A stretch of DNA of 36,451 bases. Source: Polyangiaceae bacterium. Lineage in GTDB: Bacteria > Myxococcota_A > Polyangia > Polyangiales > Polyangiaceae. Location of the stretch: positions 1 to 36,451 of the forward strand of contig JABFXY010000209.1 in assembly GCA_013361525.1 (NCBI GenBank), given 5' to 3'. Each line of letters opens with the position of its first letter. Within the stretch, counting starts at the first letter, position 1. Under the pieces are notes generated by a model that saw only the letters and a list, made by a program, of their open reading frames with translations, was not told where the DNA came from and made no database searches. Shown here piece by piece: positions 24,856 through 30,911 of the stretch. The position numbers were made by a program, and so were the translations under genes.

Positions 24856-25895
24856 CGGCGCCTCCGTCGCTGTCGGCGCTCGAAGAGCTTGCGCAGGGGG
24901 CCGACGACGCTCTCCTCCGTTCGCACGACGACGTAATCGAGGCCGAGCCGCTTGAAGAGGCGCTCGCGCTCGCCGCGGAACGCGCGCATCGTCTCTTTGT
25001 AGTGTTTGCGGACACGTGAGCTCGACGTGTCGACGAGCACTTCTTCACCCGTCTCGAGATCTTGGAACGACGCGAGCCCGACGTTGGGGAGCTCTTCGTC
25101 GCGCTGATCGACCAGCATGACCGGGATCACGTCGTGCTTCGCGGAAGCCATCGCGAGCGCACGCTCGAACCCGCCCGCGAAGAAGTCGCTGATCAGGAAG
25201 GTGACGCTCTTTCGCTTCGTCACCATCACGAGCGTCTCGAGCGCGTCCCTCTGGTTGGTGCCCTGGTACTGCGGTTTGTGCCCCAGGATCTCGCGGATGA
25301 CACGCATCACCTGCTTGTCGCCTTTTTTCGGCGGCAGAATCTTCTCGACCACGTCGGTCCCCAGGATGAGCCCGACCTGATCGTTGTTGTTCGTCGCGCT
25401 GAACGCGCAGAGCGCCGCGACCTCCGCCGCGACATGCGCCTTCGGAGCGCGGCGCGTGCCCCACTCGGTGCTGCGCGAGACGTCGACGACCAACATCACG
25501 GTCATCTCGCGCTCTTCGACGAACACCTTCACGAACGCGTCGCTCATGCGGGCGGACACGTTCCAGTCGATCCATCGGATATCGTCGCCCGGCTGGTAGC
25601 TCCGAACCTCGCTGAAGCTGAGGCCCTGGCCGCGGAAGACCGAGGAGTACGCGCCCTGAAGCTGATCCGAGACGAGGTGTTTCGTCCGGATCTTGAGCTT
25701 CATCAGCTCGCGCAGCATCTCCTGCGGAACGTCGCCGCGCGTCGAGCCGCCCGATTCCGTCGTGCCCTTCTGCGGCGAAACCTTCTGCGGCGAAACCTTC
25801 TGCGGCGAAACCTTCTGCGGCGAAACAGAGCCTGCCCCTTGCGCCTTCTTGTCGGGCGGAGGCTGCTTCCCGGGGGCCGAACCGCCTCCCGTCAC
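24852..25895 (-). CDS. DUF58 / von Willebrand factor A-like protein
   Basis: The body of this 347-residue protein carries the DUF58 signature: FSEVRSYQPGDDIRWIDWNV, then the VWA-like strand VMLVVDVSRSTEWGTRRAPK. TFLISDFFAGGFERALAMAS and VIPVMLVDQRDEELPNVGLA follow. DUF58 proteins are the usual cytoplasmic partners of MoxR ATPases. No membrane segment is present, unlike longer DUF58 proteins. The first ~50 residues are an unusual low-complexity stretch with four VSPQK repeats encoded by a 15-bp tandem repeat, and the C-terminus ends in a run of Arg. It starts with GTG at 25895, overlapping the moxR stop (GTGA). Confidence 0.9.
   Translation of the reverse strand: MTGGGSAPGKQPPPDKKAQGAGSVSPQKVSPQKVSPQKVSPQKGTTESGGSTRGDVPQEMLRELMKLKIRTKHLVSDQLQGAYSSVFRGQGLSFSEVRSYQPGDDIRWIDWNVSARMSDAFVKVFVEEREMTVMLVVDVSRSTEWGTRRAPKAHVAAEVAALCAFSATNNNDQVGLILGTDVVEKILPPKKGDKQVMRVIREILGHKPQYQGTNQRDALETLVMVTKRKSVTFLISDFFAGGFERALAMASAKHDVIPVMLVDQRDEELPNVGLASFQDLETGEEVLVDTSSSRVRKHYKETMRAFRGERERLFKRLGLDYVVVRTEESVVGPLRKLFERRQRRRRR
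25766..25825 (-). repeat. 15-bp coding tandem repeat, four copies
   Basis: CCTTCTGCGGCGAAA on the plus strand is repeated four times exactly with no spacer, encoding the VSPQK units of the DUF58 protein. Perfect identity with a period that is a multiple of 3 indicates recent in-frame expansion. Copy number is likely to vary between strains. Confidence 0.9.
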
Positions 25896-26878
25896 GGGAC
25901 CTCGACCACCTCGAAAACGCGACGCACGACCTGCTCCGACGTGATCTGCTCCGCCTCGGCCTCGTAGGTGAGGACGACGCGATGCCGGAGAACGTCCGCG
26001 CCGACGGCCTTCACGTCCTCGGGGGTCACGTAGCCGCGGTGGCGCAAAAACGCGTGGGCACGCGCTGCGAGCGCGAGGGCGATCGAGGCGCGAGGGCTCG
26101 CGCCGTATTCGATATGACCGACGAGATCGCGCATGCCGCGTTGGCCGGGCTCGCGAGTCGCGAACACGACATCGACGATGTAGTCCTTGATTCGGTCGTC
26201 GACGTAGATGTCTTTGACCACGTTGCGCGCACGGAGCAGCTGCTCGGCCTCGATGATCTTGTTGGCCTTACCGGGCTGAGGCAAAAGAGCACGGTCGACG
26301 ACCTGTCGCTCTTCGGTGCGCGTCGGATACCCGACCTTGATCATCAGGAGGAAGCGGTCGACCTGCGCTTCGGGGAGGGAATACGTGCCCTCTTGTTCGA
26401 TCGGGTTCTGCGTCGCCATGACGACGAACGGCTCGCGCAGGGGATAGGTCGTATCGCCGATCGTCACCTGGCGCTCTTGCATCGCCTCGAGCAGCGCGCT
26501 CTGCACCTTCGCGGGGGCGCGGTTGATCTCGTCTGCGAGCACCAGGTTCGCGAAAATCGGCCCGAGCTTCGACGAAAACTCACCCTTTTGGTGGTTGTAG
26601 ATGACCGTGCCGATGAGGTCGGCGGGGAGCAGGTCGGGCGTGAACTGGATGCGGGAAAACTTCGCTCCGATCGCGTCGCAGAGCGTTCGGACGGTCAGCG
26701 TCTTCGCGAGACCCGGGACACCTTCGAGCAGGACGTGCCCACCGCACAACAGCCCGATGAGGATCCGCTCGACCATGTAGGTCTGTCCGACGATGACCTT
26801 GCCCACCTCGGACATGAGCTCGGTGACAAAGGTGCTCTCTTTGGCGACGAGCTCGTTGAGCGCGCGGACGTCGTGCAT
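25892..26878 (-). CDS. moxR: MoxR-family AAA+ ATPase
   Basis: This 328-residue protein has the Walker A GVPGLAKT (residues 53-60), Walker B NLVLADEINR (111-120) and the MoxR landmark ALLEAMQERQVTIGDTTYPL. Sensor 1 is in MATQNPIEQEGTYSLPEAQV. The C-terminal lid follows the typical EYGASPRASIALALAARAHA motif. MoxR ATPases act as chaperones for VWA proteins. Here it heads an operon with DUF58, two VWA membrane proteins, TPR proteins and BatD/E, the Bat aerotolerance-type system. The ATG at 26878 follows a TGTTAGAC box by 7 nt, which may be the operon promoter. A 12-bp palindrome lies about 70 bp upstream. Confidence 0.93.
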   Translation of the reverse strand: MHDVRALNELVAKESTFVTELMSEVGKVIVGQTYMVERILIGLLCGGHVLLEGVPGLAKTLTVRTLCDAIGAKFSRIQFTPDLLPADLIGTVIYNHQKGEFSSKLGPIFANLVLADEINRAPAKVQSALLEAMQERQVTIGDTTYPLREPFVVMATQNPIEQEGTYSLPEAQVDRFLLMIKVGYPTRTEERQVVDRALLPQPGKANKIIEAEQLLRARNVVKDIYVDDRIKDYIVDVVFATREPGQRGMRDLVGHIEYGASPRASIALALAARAHAFLRHRGYVTPEDVKAVGADVLRHRVVLTYEAEAEQITSEQVVRRVFEVVEVP

Positions 26879-26945
26879 GGGGTCGGTCTAACAGCCTTTC
26901 CTTTGAAGCGTCTGCCCGAAACGTAGCGTACCTGACGTGTACGTA

Positions 26946-26957
26946 GCACCGCGGTGC
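26946..26957. promoter_or_regulatory. 12-bp palindrome upstream of MoxR/Bat operon
   Basis: GCACCGCGGTGC is a perfect palindrome in the 239-bp gap between moxR and the next lipoprotein gene, which are divergent. It is flanked by the near repeats TGACGTGTACG and TGACGTACG. It could be an operator. Nothing else is recognised in the gap except the TATGAT box at 27103. Confidence 0.3.
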
Positions 26958-27102
26958 CGGATCGTGACGTACGAGCACGCTCGGTTGTTCCCGGGCGCGC
27001 ATGCCTGTGACGTGCGAGGCGGGGATTTGTTTTGCACCGCTCGGCGGCTTCGGGTTCGCGAGCGCCCGTAAAAACGCCAATCTTCGCGCGGGCCATGGGC
27101 GC

Positions 27103-27108
27103 TATGAT
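27103..27108 (+). promoter_or_regulatory. -10-like box TATGAT
   Basis: TATGAT lies 9 nt before ATG 27118, which suggests a leaderless transcript and supports that start over the in-frame upstream ATG at 27001. No clear -35 is seen. Confidence 0.45.
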
Positions 27109-27117
27109 CCCGGCCTT

Positions 27118-27837
27118 ATGAAGACTCCGCTGGCGATCGTGGCCGGGATGGTCGTGGCCTCCTGGATCGGGGTGGCGGTCGTCGCCTGTGGCGACGAGCC
27201 TCCGCCTCCCGGTTTCGAGCCTATCGGCGGGAGCTCGGGCGACGGTGGTGCAGGGGACGGGGGTGACAGTAGCGCGGACCAGACGTCGAGCAACACCGTG
27301 ACGACGTCCAACATGCCGTCGACCAACACCTCGACGAGCACCAGCACGTCCACCAGCACGAGCACGTCCACCAGCACCGGCACCGGCGGCCTCATGTGCA
27401 ACGACGAGCCCTCCGAGCCCAACAACAGCGAGTCGTTCGCCGAAGACCTCGGCACTCAGAGCGACTGCAGCGACGAAGCGTCCGTCGGCGGTGTGCTCGA
27501 AGGCATCAACGACATCGACTGGTACAAGTACGAAGGCGTCGACGAGTTCGGCTTCAATTGCAGCGTCAACCCGGTGCGCTCGGTCACCGCGAGCGACCCG
27601 ATCACCTTCTGCAAGTACGTCCAATGCATCGATGAAGAGGCGGACTTCGAGTGCCCCGACGGCACCCAAGACGCCACCTCCCCCGACGGCCGCGCCGGCT
27701 GCTGCGGCAACCAGGGCTTCCAGATCGACTTCATCTGCGGCAGCTCGAGCGTCAACGACGACAGCGGCTTCGTCTACATGAGCATCGAGACCAACGTGAA
27801 CGAGTGCGTGACCTACACGATCGGTTACGACTTCTAG
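27118..27837 (+). CDS. predicted lipoprotein with Ser/Thr linker and PPC-like domain
   Basis: This 239-residue protein begins with a signal segment (MVVASWIGVAVVACGDE) with a VVAC lipobox. A Gly/Asp/Ser-rich stretch and then an almost pure Ser-Thr linker (about 10 ST pairs, from a short DNA repeat) follow. The C-terminal domain starts DEPSEPNNSESFAEDLG and has GVLEGINDIDWYKYEGVDEF. This EPN-S-A ... G-L---D-DWY pattern recalls the bacterial pre-peptidase C-terminal (PPC) domain, but the Cys-rich remainder (ITFCKYVQCIDEEADFECPD) is not typical. No protease domain is present. Probably surface-exposed. A heptamer array begins 12 nt after its TAG stop, with GACAAGAC/GTTCG-type sequence between. 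Confidence 0.76.
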   Translation: MKTPLAIVAGMVVASWIGVAVVACGDEPPPPGFEPIGGSSGDGGAGDGGDSSADQTSSNTVTTSNMPSTNTSTSTSTSTSTSTSTSTGTGGLMCNDEPSEPNNSESFAEDLGTQSDCSDEASVGGVLEGINDIDWYKYEGVDEFGFNCSVNPVRSVTASDPITFCKYVQCIDEEADFECPDGTQDATSPDGRAGCCGNQGFQIDFICGSSSVNDDSGFVYMSIETNVNECVTYTIGYDF

Positions 27838-27849
27838 ACAAGACGTTCG

Positions 27850-27911
27850 GCCGTCGTTTGTCGGACGTCGGCCGTCGAACGTCGGCTGTCGAACGTCGGA
27901 ATTCGCCGTCG
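27850..27911 (-). repeat. degenerate heptamer array 2 (NNNGTCG)
   Basis: Seven perfectly phased 7-nt units run from 27850 to 27898: GCCGTCG, TTTGTCG, GACGTCG, GCCGTCG, AACGTCG, GCTGTCG, AACGTCG. A 6-nt interruption (GAATTC) and one more GCCGTCG follow. The last four bases are constant and the first three vary. The array lies between the lipoprotein TAG and the 3' end of the S23 gene. Read in the S23 sense direction the unit is CGACNNN. Confidence 0.8.
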
Positions 27912-27916
27912 AGCAG

Positions 27917-27951
27917 GCCGCCGTAAAACGCGGCGGCCCACCCCCCGCGAG
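27917..27951. repeat. array-flanking motif, copy A
   Basis: The motif follows array 2 directly and ends at the S23 stop codon. It reads GCCGCCGTAAAACG, then CGGC, then GGCCCACCCCCC and GCGAG. A copy with the same order (GCTGCCGCAAAACG, GGCCCACCCCC, GCGCGAG) follows array 3 at 28655-28688. Copy A also contains a perfect 8-bp hairpin (GGCCGCCG 27916-27923 / CGGCGGCC 27931-27938), which may terminate S23 transcription from the minus strand. Confidence 0.55.
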
Positions 27952-28293
27952 CTACCGCCGTCGCAACAACGCCCCAAGCAACGCCGCCAACCGCGACGCG
28001 GAGGCGCGAAGCGGAGCAACCCGCGCCGCTTCCAGCGCACCAAGCGCAACCGCGCAATCCAAAGCCGCCACCGCCTCCGCGAGCGACCCCCGCGCGATGT
28101 TGAAGTGACGGTGACGAACCCCCTGCCGCCGATCCGGCAACCCCTCCGCGATGTTCAAGAACGCGCTCTTCGCAGCCCGCGTAGCCTGATCGCGCAGCTC
28201 GGCGTCCGCGATGCCCGCCTGATGAACGAGGCAAGCAAACTCCCGCGCCACCACGTAAACGTCCAGCTTCTGAAAGCCGAGAATGTCGTGCAC
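27952..28293 (-). CDS. S23-type four-helix-bundle protein (Avd-like)
   Basis: This 113-residue protein has the four-helix bundle / 23S rRNA intervening-sequence pattern (TIGR02436-like). Helix 1 is FQKLDVYVVAREFACLVHQ. The ADAELRDQATRAAKSAFLNI AEG signature follows, then RQGVRHRHFNIARGSLAEAV and two Ala/Leu-rich helices. The motif of R-AAKSA--NIAEG followed by a Phe/Ile-ARGS-EA helix is diagnostic. Start GTG 28293 has GGGAGGA 7 nt upstream, better than the GTG at 28374. Relatives include the accessory protein Avd of diversity-generating retroelements, but no reverse transcriptase is near. The gene is bracketed by GTCG heptamer arrays on both sides. Confidence 0.87.
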   Translation of the reverse strand: MHDILGFQKLDVYVVAREFACLVHQAGIADAELRDQATRAAKSAFLNIAEGLPDRRQGVRHRHFNIARGSLAEAVAALDCAVALGALEAARVAPLRASASRLAALLGALLRRR

Positions 28294-28318
28294 GGCGATG
28301 TCCTCCCGCCGACGCGAA

Positions 28319-28450
28319 AGGCGCCGGCTTCGCCGTGTCACCGCGCATGTTTGCGTGACAGGCCCGCGCGCCAAGGCCTTGCGGCGACCGATCGCACACC
28401 GCGCGCGGGGCTGGCGCGCAAAGTGCGCGCAAATGGTGAAGCCGGCGCCT
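28319..28450 (-). other. possible structured leader RNA of S23 gene
   Basis: The perfect 13-bp inverted repeat AGGCGCCGGCTTC (28319-28331) / GAAGCCGGCGCCT (28438-28450) encloses 106 nt. Inside are the tandem direct repeat GCGCGCAAA (twice) and further GCGC-rich complementary pieces. It lies just upstream of the S23 ribosome binding site, between that gene and array 3. It could be a folded 5' leader or a separate small RNA. Confidence 0.4.
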
Positions 28451-28483
28451 GAAGCAAAGGCGGGAGGTCGTAGCGGCGCGAGC

Positions 28484-28630
28484 GATCATCGGCTGTCGGA
28501 GCGTCGGCCGTCGGAAGTCGGATCATCGGCTGTCGGAGCGTCGGCCGTCGGCTCGTCGGAAGTCGGCTCGTCGGTCGTCGGCTGTCGATCGTCGGCTCGT
28601 CGTTGGTCCGCAGTCGGTCGTCGGCTGTCG
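28484..28630 (-). repeat. degenerate heptamer array 3 (NNNGTCG / NNNCGTCG)
   Basis: The array is about 147 bp. It reads as units such as GCTGTCG, GAGCGTCG, GCCGTCG, GAAGTCG, GATCATCG, GCTCGTCG, GTCGTCG, ATCGTCG and GCAGTCG. Units are 7 or 8 nt and end in GTCG or, rarely, ATCG or GTCC. Near its left end a 31-bp block is repeated exactly (28484-28514 and 28521-28551, 37-bp period), showing recent segmental duplication. It has the same orientation as array 2. Confidence 0.8.
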
Positions 28631-28654
28631 CCTGGGGCGGTGGCGGTGATCAAC

Positions 28655-28688
28655 GCTGCCGCAAAACGAGGCCCACCCCCGGCGCGAG
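28655..28688. repeat. array-flanking motif, copy B
   Basis: This is related to 27917-27951: GCTGCCGCAAAACG, AGGCCCACCCCC, GGCGCGAG. It lies 24 nt after array 3 in the same direction and order as copy A after array 2. The repeated array-plus-motif order suggests a duplicated unit or the remnant of a second S23 cassette. Confidence 0.5.
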
Positions 28689-28819
28689 GGGGTATCGGCG
28701 ACCGACGTTCCGCATTTCGGAACCACTCTGCGTCCCGTGGGCAAGGATCACCCCGCAGAGGCTCCAGCGAACTGCGAAGATCGAAGCGCCAAGAGCGGGC
28801 CAGGTGCTAGGACAAGCGC

Positions 28820-29155
28820 ATGAGTCTTCTCGTGCTGGTTGAGTTCAAAGTACGGACCGACGGCGACGCAGAGTTTCTGCGCGTGGCGCGGGCATTGGCA
28901 GCCATCGCTTCAACCGAGGTTGGAACGCTGCGCTATCAATGGTTCACCACGCAGAAGCCTGGCCACTATTCCATCGTCGAGGAGTACGTCGACGCCGATG
29001 CGGCCGAAACACACAACAACCATGTCGCGTCGCTGCTCGGCGAGCTGTTTGCCGTGGCTGATCTGGTATCAATCGCGTTCTTCGGGGAGCTGAACAAGTA
29101 TTTGCGCGATTGGATTGACGGCCGCGAGGGCGTTTCGGTCAATAGGCCGTTGTGA
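28820..29155 (+). CDS. antibiotic biosynthesis monooxygenase (ABM) domain protein
   Basis: This 111-residue protein has the ferredoxin-like ABM fold: an N-terminal strand LLVLVEFKVRTDG and a helix DAEFLRVARALAAIASTEVG. TLRYQWFTTQKPGHYSIVEE, the Y-W/F-----P--Y-I-E-Y pattern of ABM-type proteins, and EYVDADAAETHNNHV follow. Members include quinol monooxygenases and small cofactor-free oxygenases, and dimers are usual. The reaction here is unknown. The end (LNKYLRDWIDGREGVSVNRP) is not unusual. A GTGCTAGGAC box precedes the ATG by 8 nt, so it may be leaderless. A hairpin follows at 29191. Confidence 0.8.
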   Translation: MSLLVLVEFKVRTDGDAEFLRVARALAAIASTEVGTLRYQWFTTQKPGHYSIVEEYVDADAAETHNNHVASLLGELFAVADLVSIAFFGELNKYLRDWIDGREGVSVNRPL

Positions 29156-29190
29156 CGACGTCCGGGGCGTAGCCGCGCGCTGGTGTCGAG

Positions 29191-29218
29191 CCCGCCGGCG
29201 CAACGTCGCGCCGGCGGG
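29191..29218 (+). terminator. strong GC hairpin after ABM gene
   Basis: The perfect 11-bp arms CCCGCCGGCGC (29191-29201) and GCGCCGGCGGG (29208-29218) flank a 6-nt loop, 36 bp after the ABM stop codon. No T run follows, but the stem is very stable. It separates the ABM gene from the next gene. Confidence 0.6.
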
Positions 29219-29256
29219 AGATCCTAGGTCGTTTCCTCTGCGCCAATACGGTCCAG

Positions 29257-29739
29257 TTGCCCGCGGGGCGTTCCCTGTGGCCGGTGTCAGGACTTGTTTG
29301 CTCGCCCGTCGTTCCCGATGGCAGCTCCGTGGGTTCGACCGAAGTGCTCTCCGCCGTTGTCTACGAGGCAGGCCTGCTGCGTGCGGTCGAGCTGTCCAGG
29401 TTCGGCTCGACGTCATCGAGGATTGCCTCAGTCGCCCTCGTGTTCGAGCGACTTCGACTGCTGATCTCCGTCGACCCCTCCAGCGACGAGGTTGTTCTGA
29501 TGTGCGGGGATCGCTCACCGGACTCGAGATCGGTACTCCATGACGTGTCTCGCGAGGATCCTTGGCGCGAGATGATCGGGCAGGACCTGCCTTGGAGCTG
29601 GATCCTCACCAATCAGCAAAACTATACCGACGGCGTGCGGTTCGAGTTCCCATCGGGGGACGATTCGCACGGTTTCTCGTTCGAGCTCATTGCGGCAGCC
29701 TCGGCGTTGCGCGTCTATGTGCCTCGCCGCGTCGGCTGA
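29257..29739 (+). CDS. DUF6334-like small protein
   Basis: This product is up to 160 residues. The conserved part is EVLSAVVYEAGLLRAVELSR, then SVALVFERLRLLISVDPSSD, followed by DLPWSWILTNQQNYTDGVRF and the final strand LIAAASALRVYV. The PW-W---NQQ-Y-DGV--EF motif is, from memory, that of DUF6334-type proteins, which are small orphan proteins often found in accessory regions. Function unknown; some relatives sit near toxin genes, so an immunity role is conceivable but unproven. The start is uncertain: TTG 29257, GTG 29284 or GTG 29329 are in frame, and homology favours one of the later ones. Confidence 0.65.
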   Translation: MPAGRSLWPVSGLVCSPVVPDGSSVGSTEVLSAVVYEAGLLRAVELSRFGSTSSRIASVALVFERLRLLISVDPSSDEVVLMCGDRSPDSRSVLHDVSREDPWREMIGQDLPWSWILTNQQNYTDGVRFEFPSGDDSHGFSFELIAAASALRVYVPRRVG

Positions 29740-29763
29740 ACTTGCGCCGCGACGAAAGACCAC

Positions 29764-30204
29764 ATGGGCATCTACGGCACACGCCACGTTCTGAAACTGC
29801 CCCGATATGGCGACGTCCACACCGGATGTGACTGGATCGACGTCTACGTGCAAGGCGTTCCCGAACATTGCGGTCCGGCAGGCCCCGGAGCGCCCGACCC
29901 ATATGACGACTTTCTGCTGGAGTATGTGGCCAGTCCGGCCGGCGGCCTTCACGCCATTGCTATCGTTCGCGAGGATGACGTCGGCGATGGACTCAGGTAC
30001 AGCGAGCCACTCGTCCTCATGTCCGCTGCGCAGTATTTCAAGACGCCCTTCGAGGAGCTGCTCGACCTGATCTGCGACCGCCTCCGGGGCAACCGTCCGC
30101 GCTGGCTCGGCGAGTTTCAGCTCGAAGACGGAAGCACCCGAGTCGTATTCGAGGACAACTCCTCGATCCTTGTGCCACCTGACAAGGCTCGCACGAGCAA
30201 GTAG
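29764..30204 (+). CDS. hypothetical small protein
   Basis: The 146 residues start MGIYGTRHVLKLPRYGDVHT. There is no signal peptide. It is a mixed alpha/beta sequence with many aromatic and acidic residues (DPYDDFLLEYVASPAGGLHA; LLDLICDRLRGNRPRWLGEF). I do not recognise a family. It lies 24 bp after the DUF6334-like gene in the same direction, so it may be co-transcribed with it and with the DUF4291 gene downstream. Composition and codon use look less GC-extreme than in the Bat operon, as for the neighbouring genes, suggesting an acquired block. Confidence 0.62.
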   Translation: MGIYGTRHVLKLPRYGDVHTGCDWIDVYVQGVPEHCGPAGPGAPDPYDDFLLEYVASPAGGLHAIAIVREDDVGDGLRYSEPLVLMSAAQYFKTPFEELLDLICDRLRGNRPRWLGEFQLEDGSTRVVFEDNSSILVPPDKARTSK

Positions 30205-30267
30205 CCCCAATTGGCGCGCGTGCGGGCCTGATCGGTGGTGAAGTTTTACAGCAGGCTTCGACCGGCA

Positions 30268-30864
30268 ATGGCAAGACTCTACGAGATTCGTGCCGACTAC
30301 GACGCTGAAACGATCGTCGTGTATCAGGCATATCCCGCATCCATCGCGGCCGCGGCACTCGAGGCGCAGCGCTTCGTCGCGCCGTTCTCTTTCAACCGGA
30401 TGACATGGATCAAGCCGTCATTCTTGTGGCTGATGCACCGGAGCAACTGGGGGCAGAAGGCCGGGCAGGAGATGGTTCTCGCCGTTCGGATACGTCGCGC
30501 TGGATGGGACTCGGCGCTCTCGGCGGGAGTGCTCACGTCGCCGGAGAAGCGCGTCTTCAAGTCCGCCGATGATTGGGATCGCGAGTTTGCGGAAGCAAGG
30601 GTGCACGTACAATGGGATACGGAGCGCAGCTTGCGTGGAGCACCGCTCGCGTATTACAGCATCCAGGTTGGTCTAAGTCGGCACTTGATTCGCGAATATG
30701 CAGAGTCGTGGATCGTCCGCATCGATGACCTCACGCCGTTGGTGCGGAAGCTCAACACCCAACTGCGCACCGGGCACGCGGACAAGGCGCAGCGGCAGCT
30801 CCCGCGCGAGCGGCCCTATGCGGTCGCCGCAAAAATCGCGCGTCGTCTCGGGATGGACGCATGA
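30268..30864 (+). CDS. DUF4291 family protein
   Basis: This ~198-residue protein starts MARLYEIRADYDAETIVVYQ. Features are AYPASIAAAALEAQRFVAPF, FNRMTWIKPSFLWLMHRSNW (the MTWIKPSFLWM-RS-W signature of DUF4291) and GQKAGQEMVLAVRIRRAGWD. Others are VHVQWDTERSLRGAPLAYYS, the QWDPER--KG motif, and SIQVGLSRHLIREYAESWIV. DUF4291 proteins occur in bacteria and fungi and have no known function; related folds suggest nucleic-acid or nucleotide binding. ATG 30268 fits the family start better than GTG 30235. Length is normal. It converges with the lipoprotein gene at 30912, with a hairpin between. Confidence 0.85.
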   Translation: MARLYEIRADYDAETIVVYQAYPASIAAAALEAQRFVAPFSFNRMTWIKPSFLWLMHRSNWGQKAGQEMVLAVRIRRAGWDSALSAGVLTSPEKRVFKSADDWDREFAEARVHVQWDTERSLRGAPLAYYSIQVGLSRHLIREYAESWIVRIDDLTPLVRKLNTQLRTGHADKAQRQLPRERPYAVAAKIARRLGMDA

Positions 30865-30870
30865 ATGGGC

Positions 30871-30891
30871 GGCGACGCAGGGCGCGTCGCC
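30871..30891. terminator. bidirectional hairpin between convergent genes
   Basis: GGCGACGC (30871-30878) and GCGTCGCC (30884-30891) pair perfectly around a 5-nt loop. They lie in the 47-bp gap between two convergent genes, where a shared terminator is expected. Confidence 0.5.
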
Positions 30892-30911
30892 CGCGCCGAG
30901 CCCCACCTCGC

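Larger units (their letters stand above)
28294..28819. other. non-coding S23 leader, array 3 and flank
   Basis: I see no gene in this 526-bp stretch. It contains the S23 ribosome binding site (28301-28307), a possible structured leader (28319-28450), array 3 (28484-28630) and the flanking motif copy B (28655-28688). Two small hairpins lie at 28707-28723 and 28726-28760, and a GTGCTAGGAC promoter-like box precedes the next gene (8-nt gap to 28820). Confidence 0.65.

Noticed and set aside
28374..28374. Upstream GTG as start of the S23 gene
   Set aside because: It would add 27 Arg-rich residues not typical of the family. GTG 28293 has a GGGAGGA ribosome binding site 7 nt upstream and gives the normal length.
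28484..28630. CRISPR-like array
   Set aside because: Only two identical 31-bp blocks exist, the gap between them is 6 bp, the rest is degenerate heptamers, and no cas gene is present.
27838..28690. Diversity-generating retroelement
   Set aside because: The S23 protein resembles Avd, but there is no reverse transcriptase, template/variable repeat pair or adenine-biased variation in the window.
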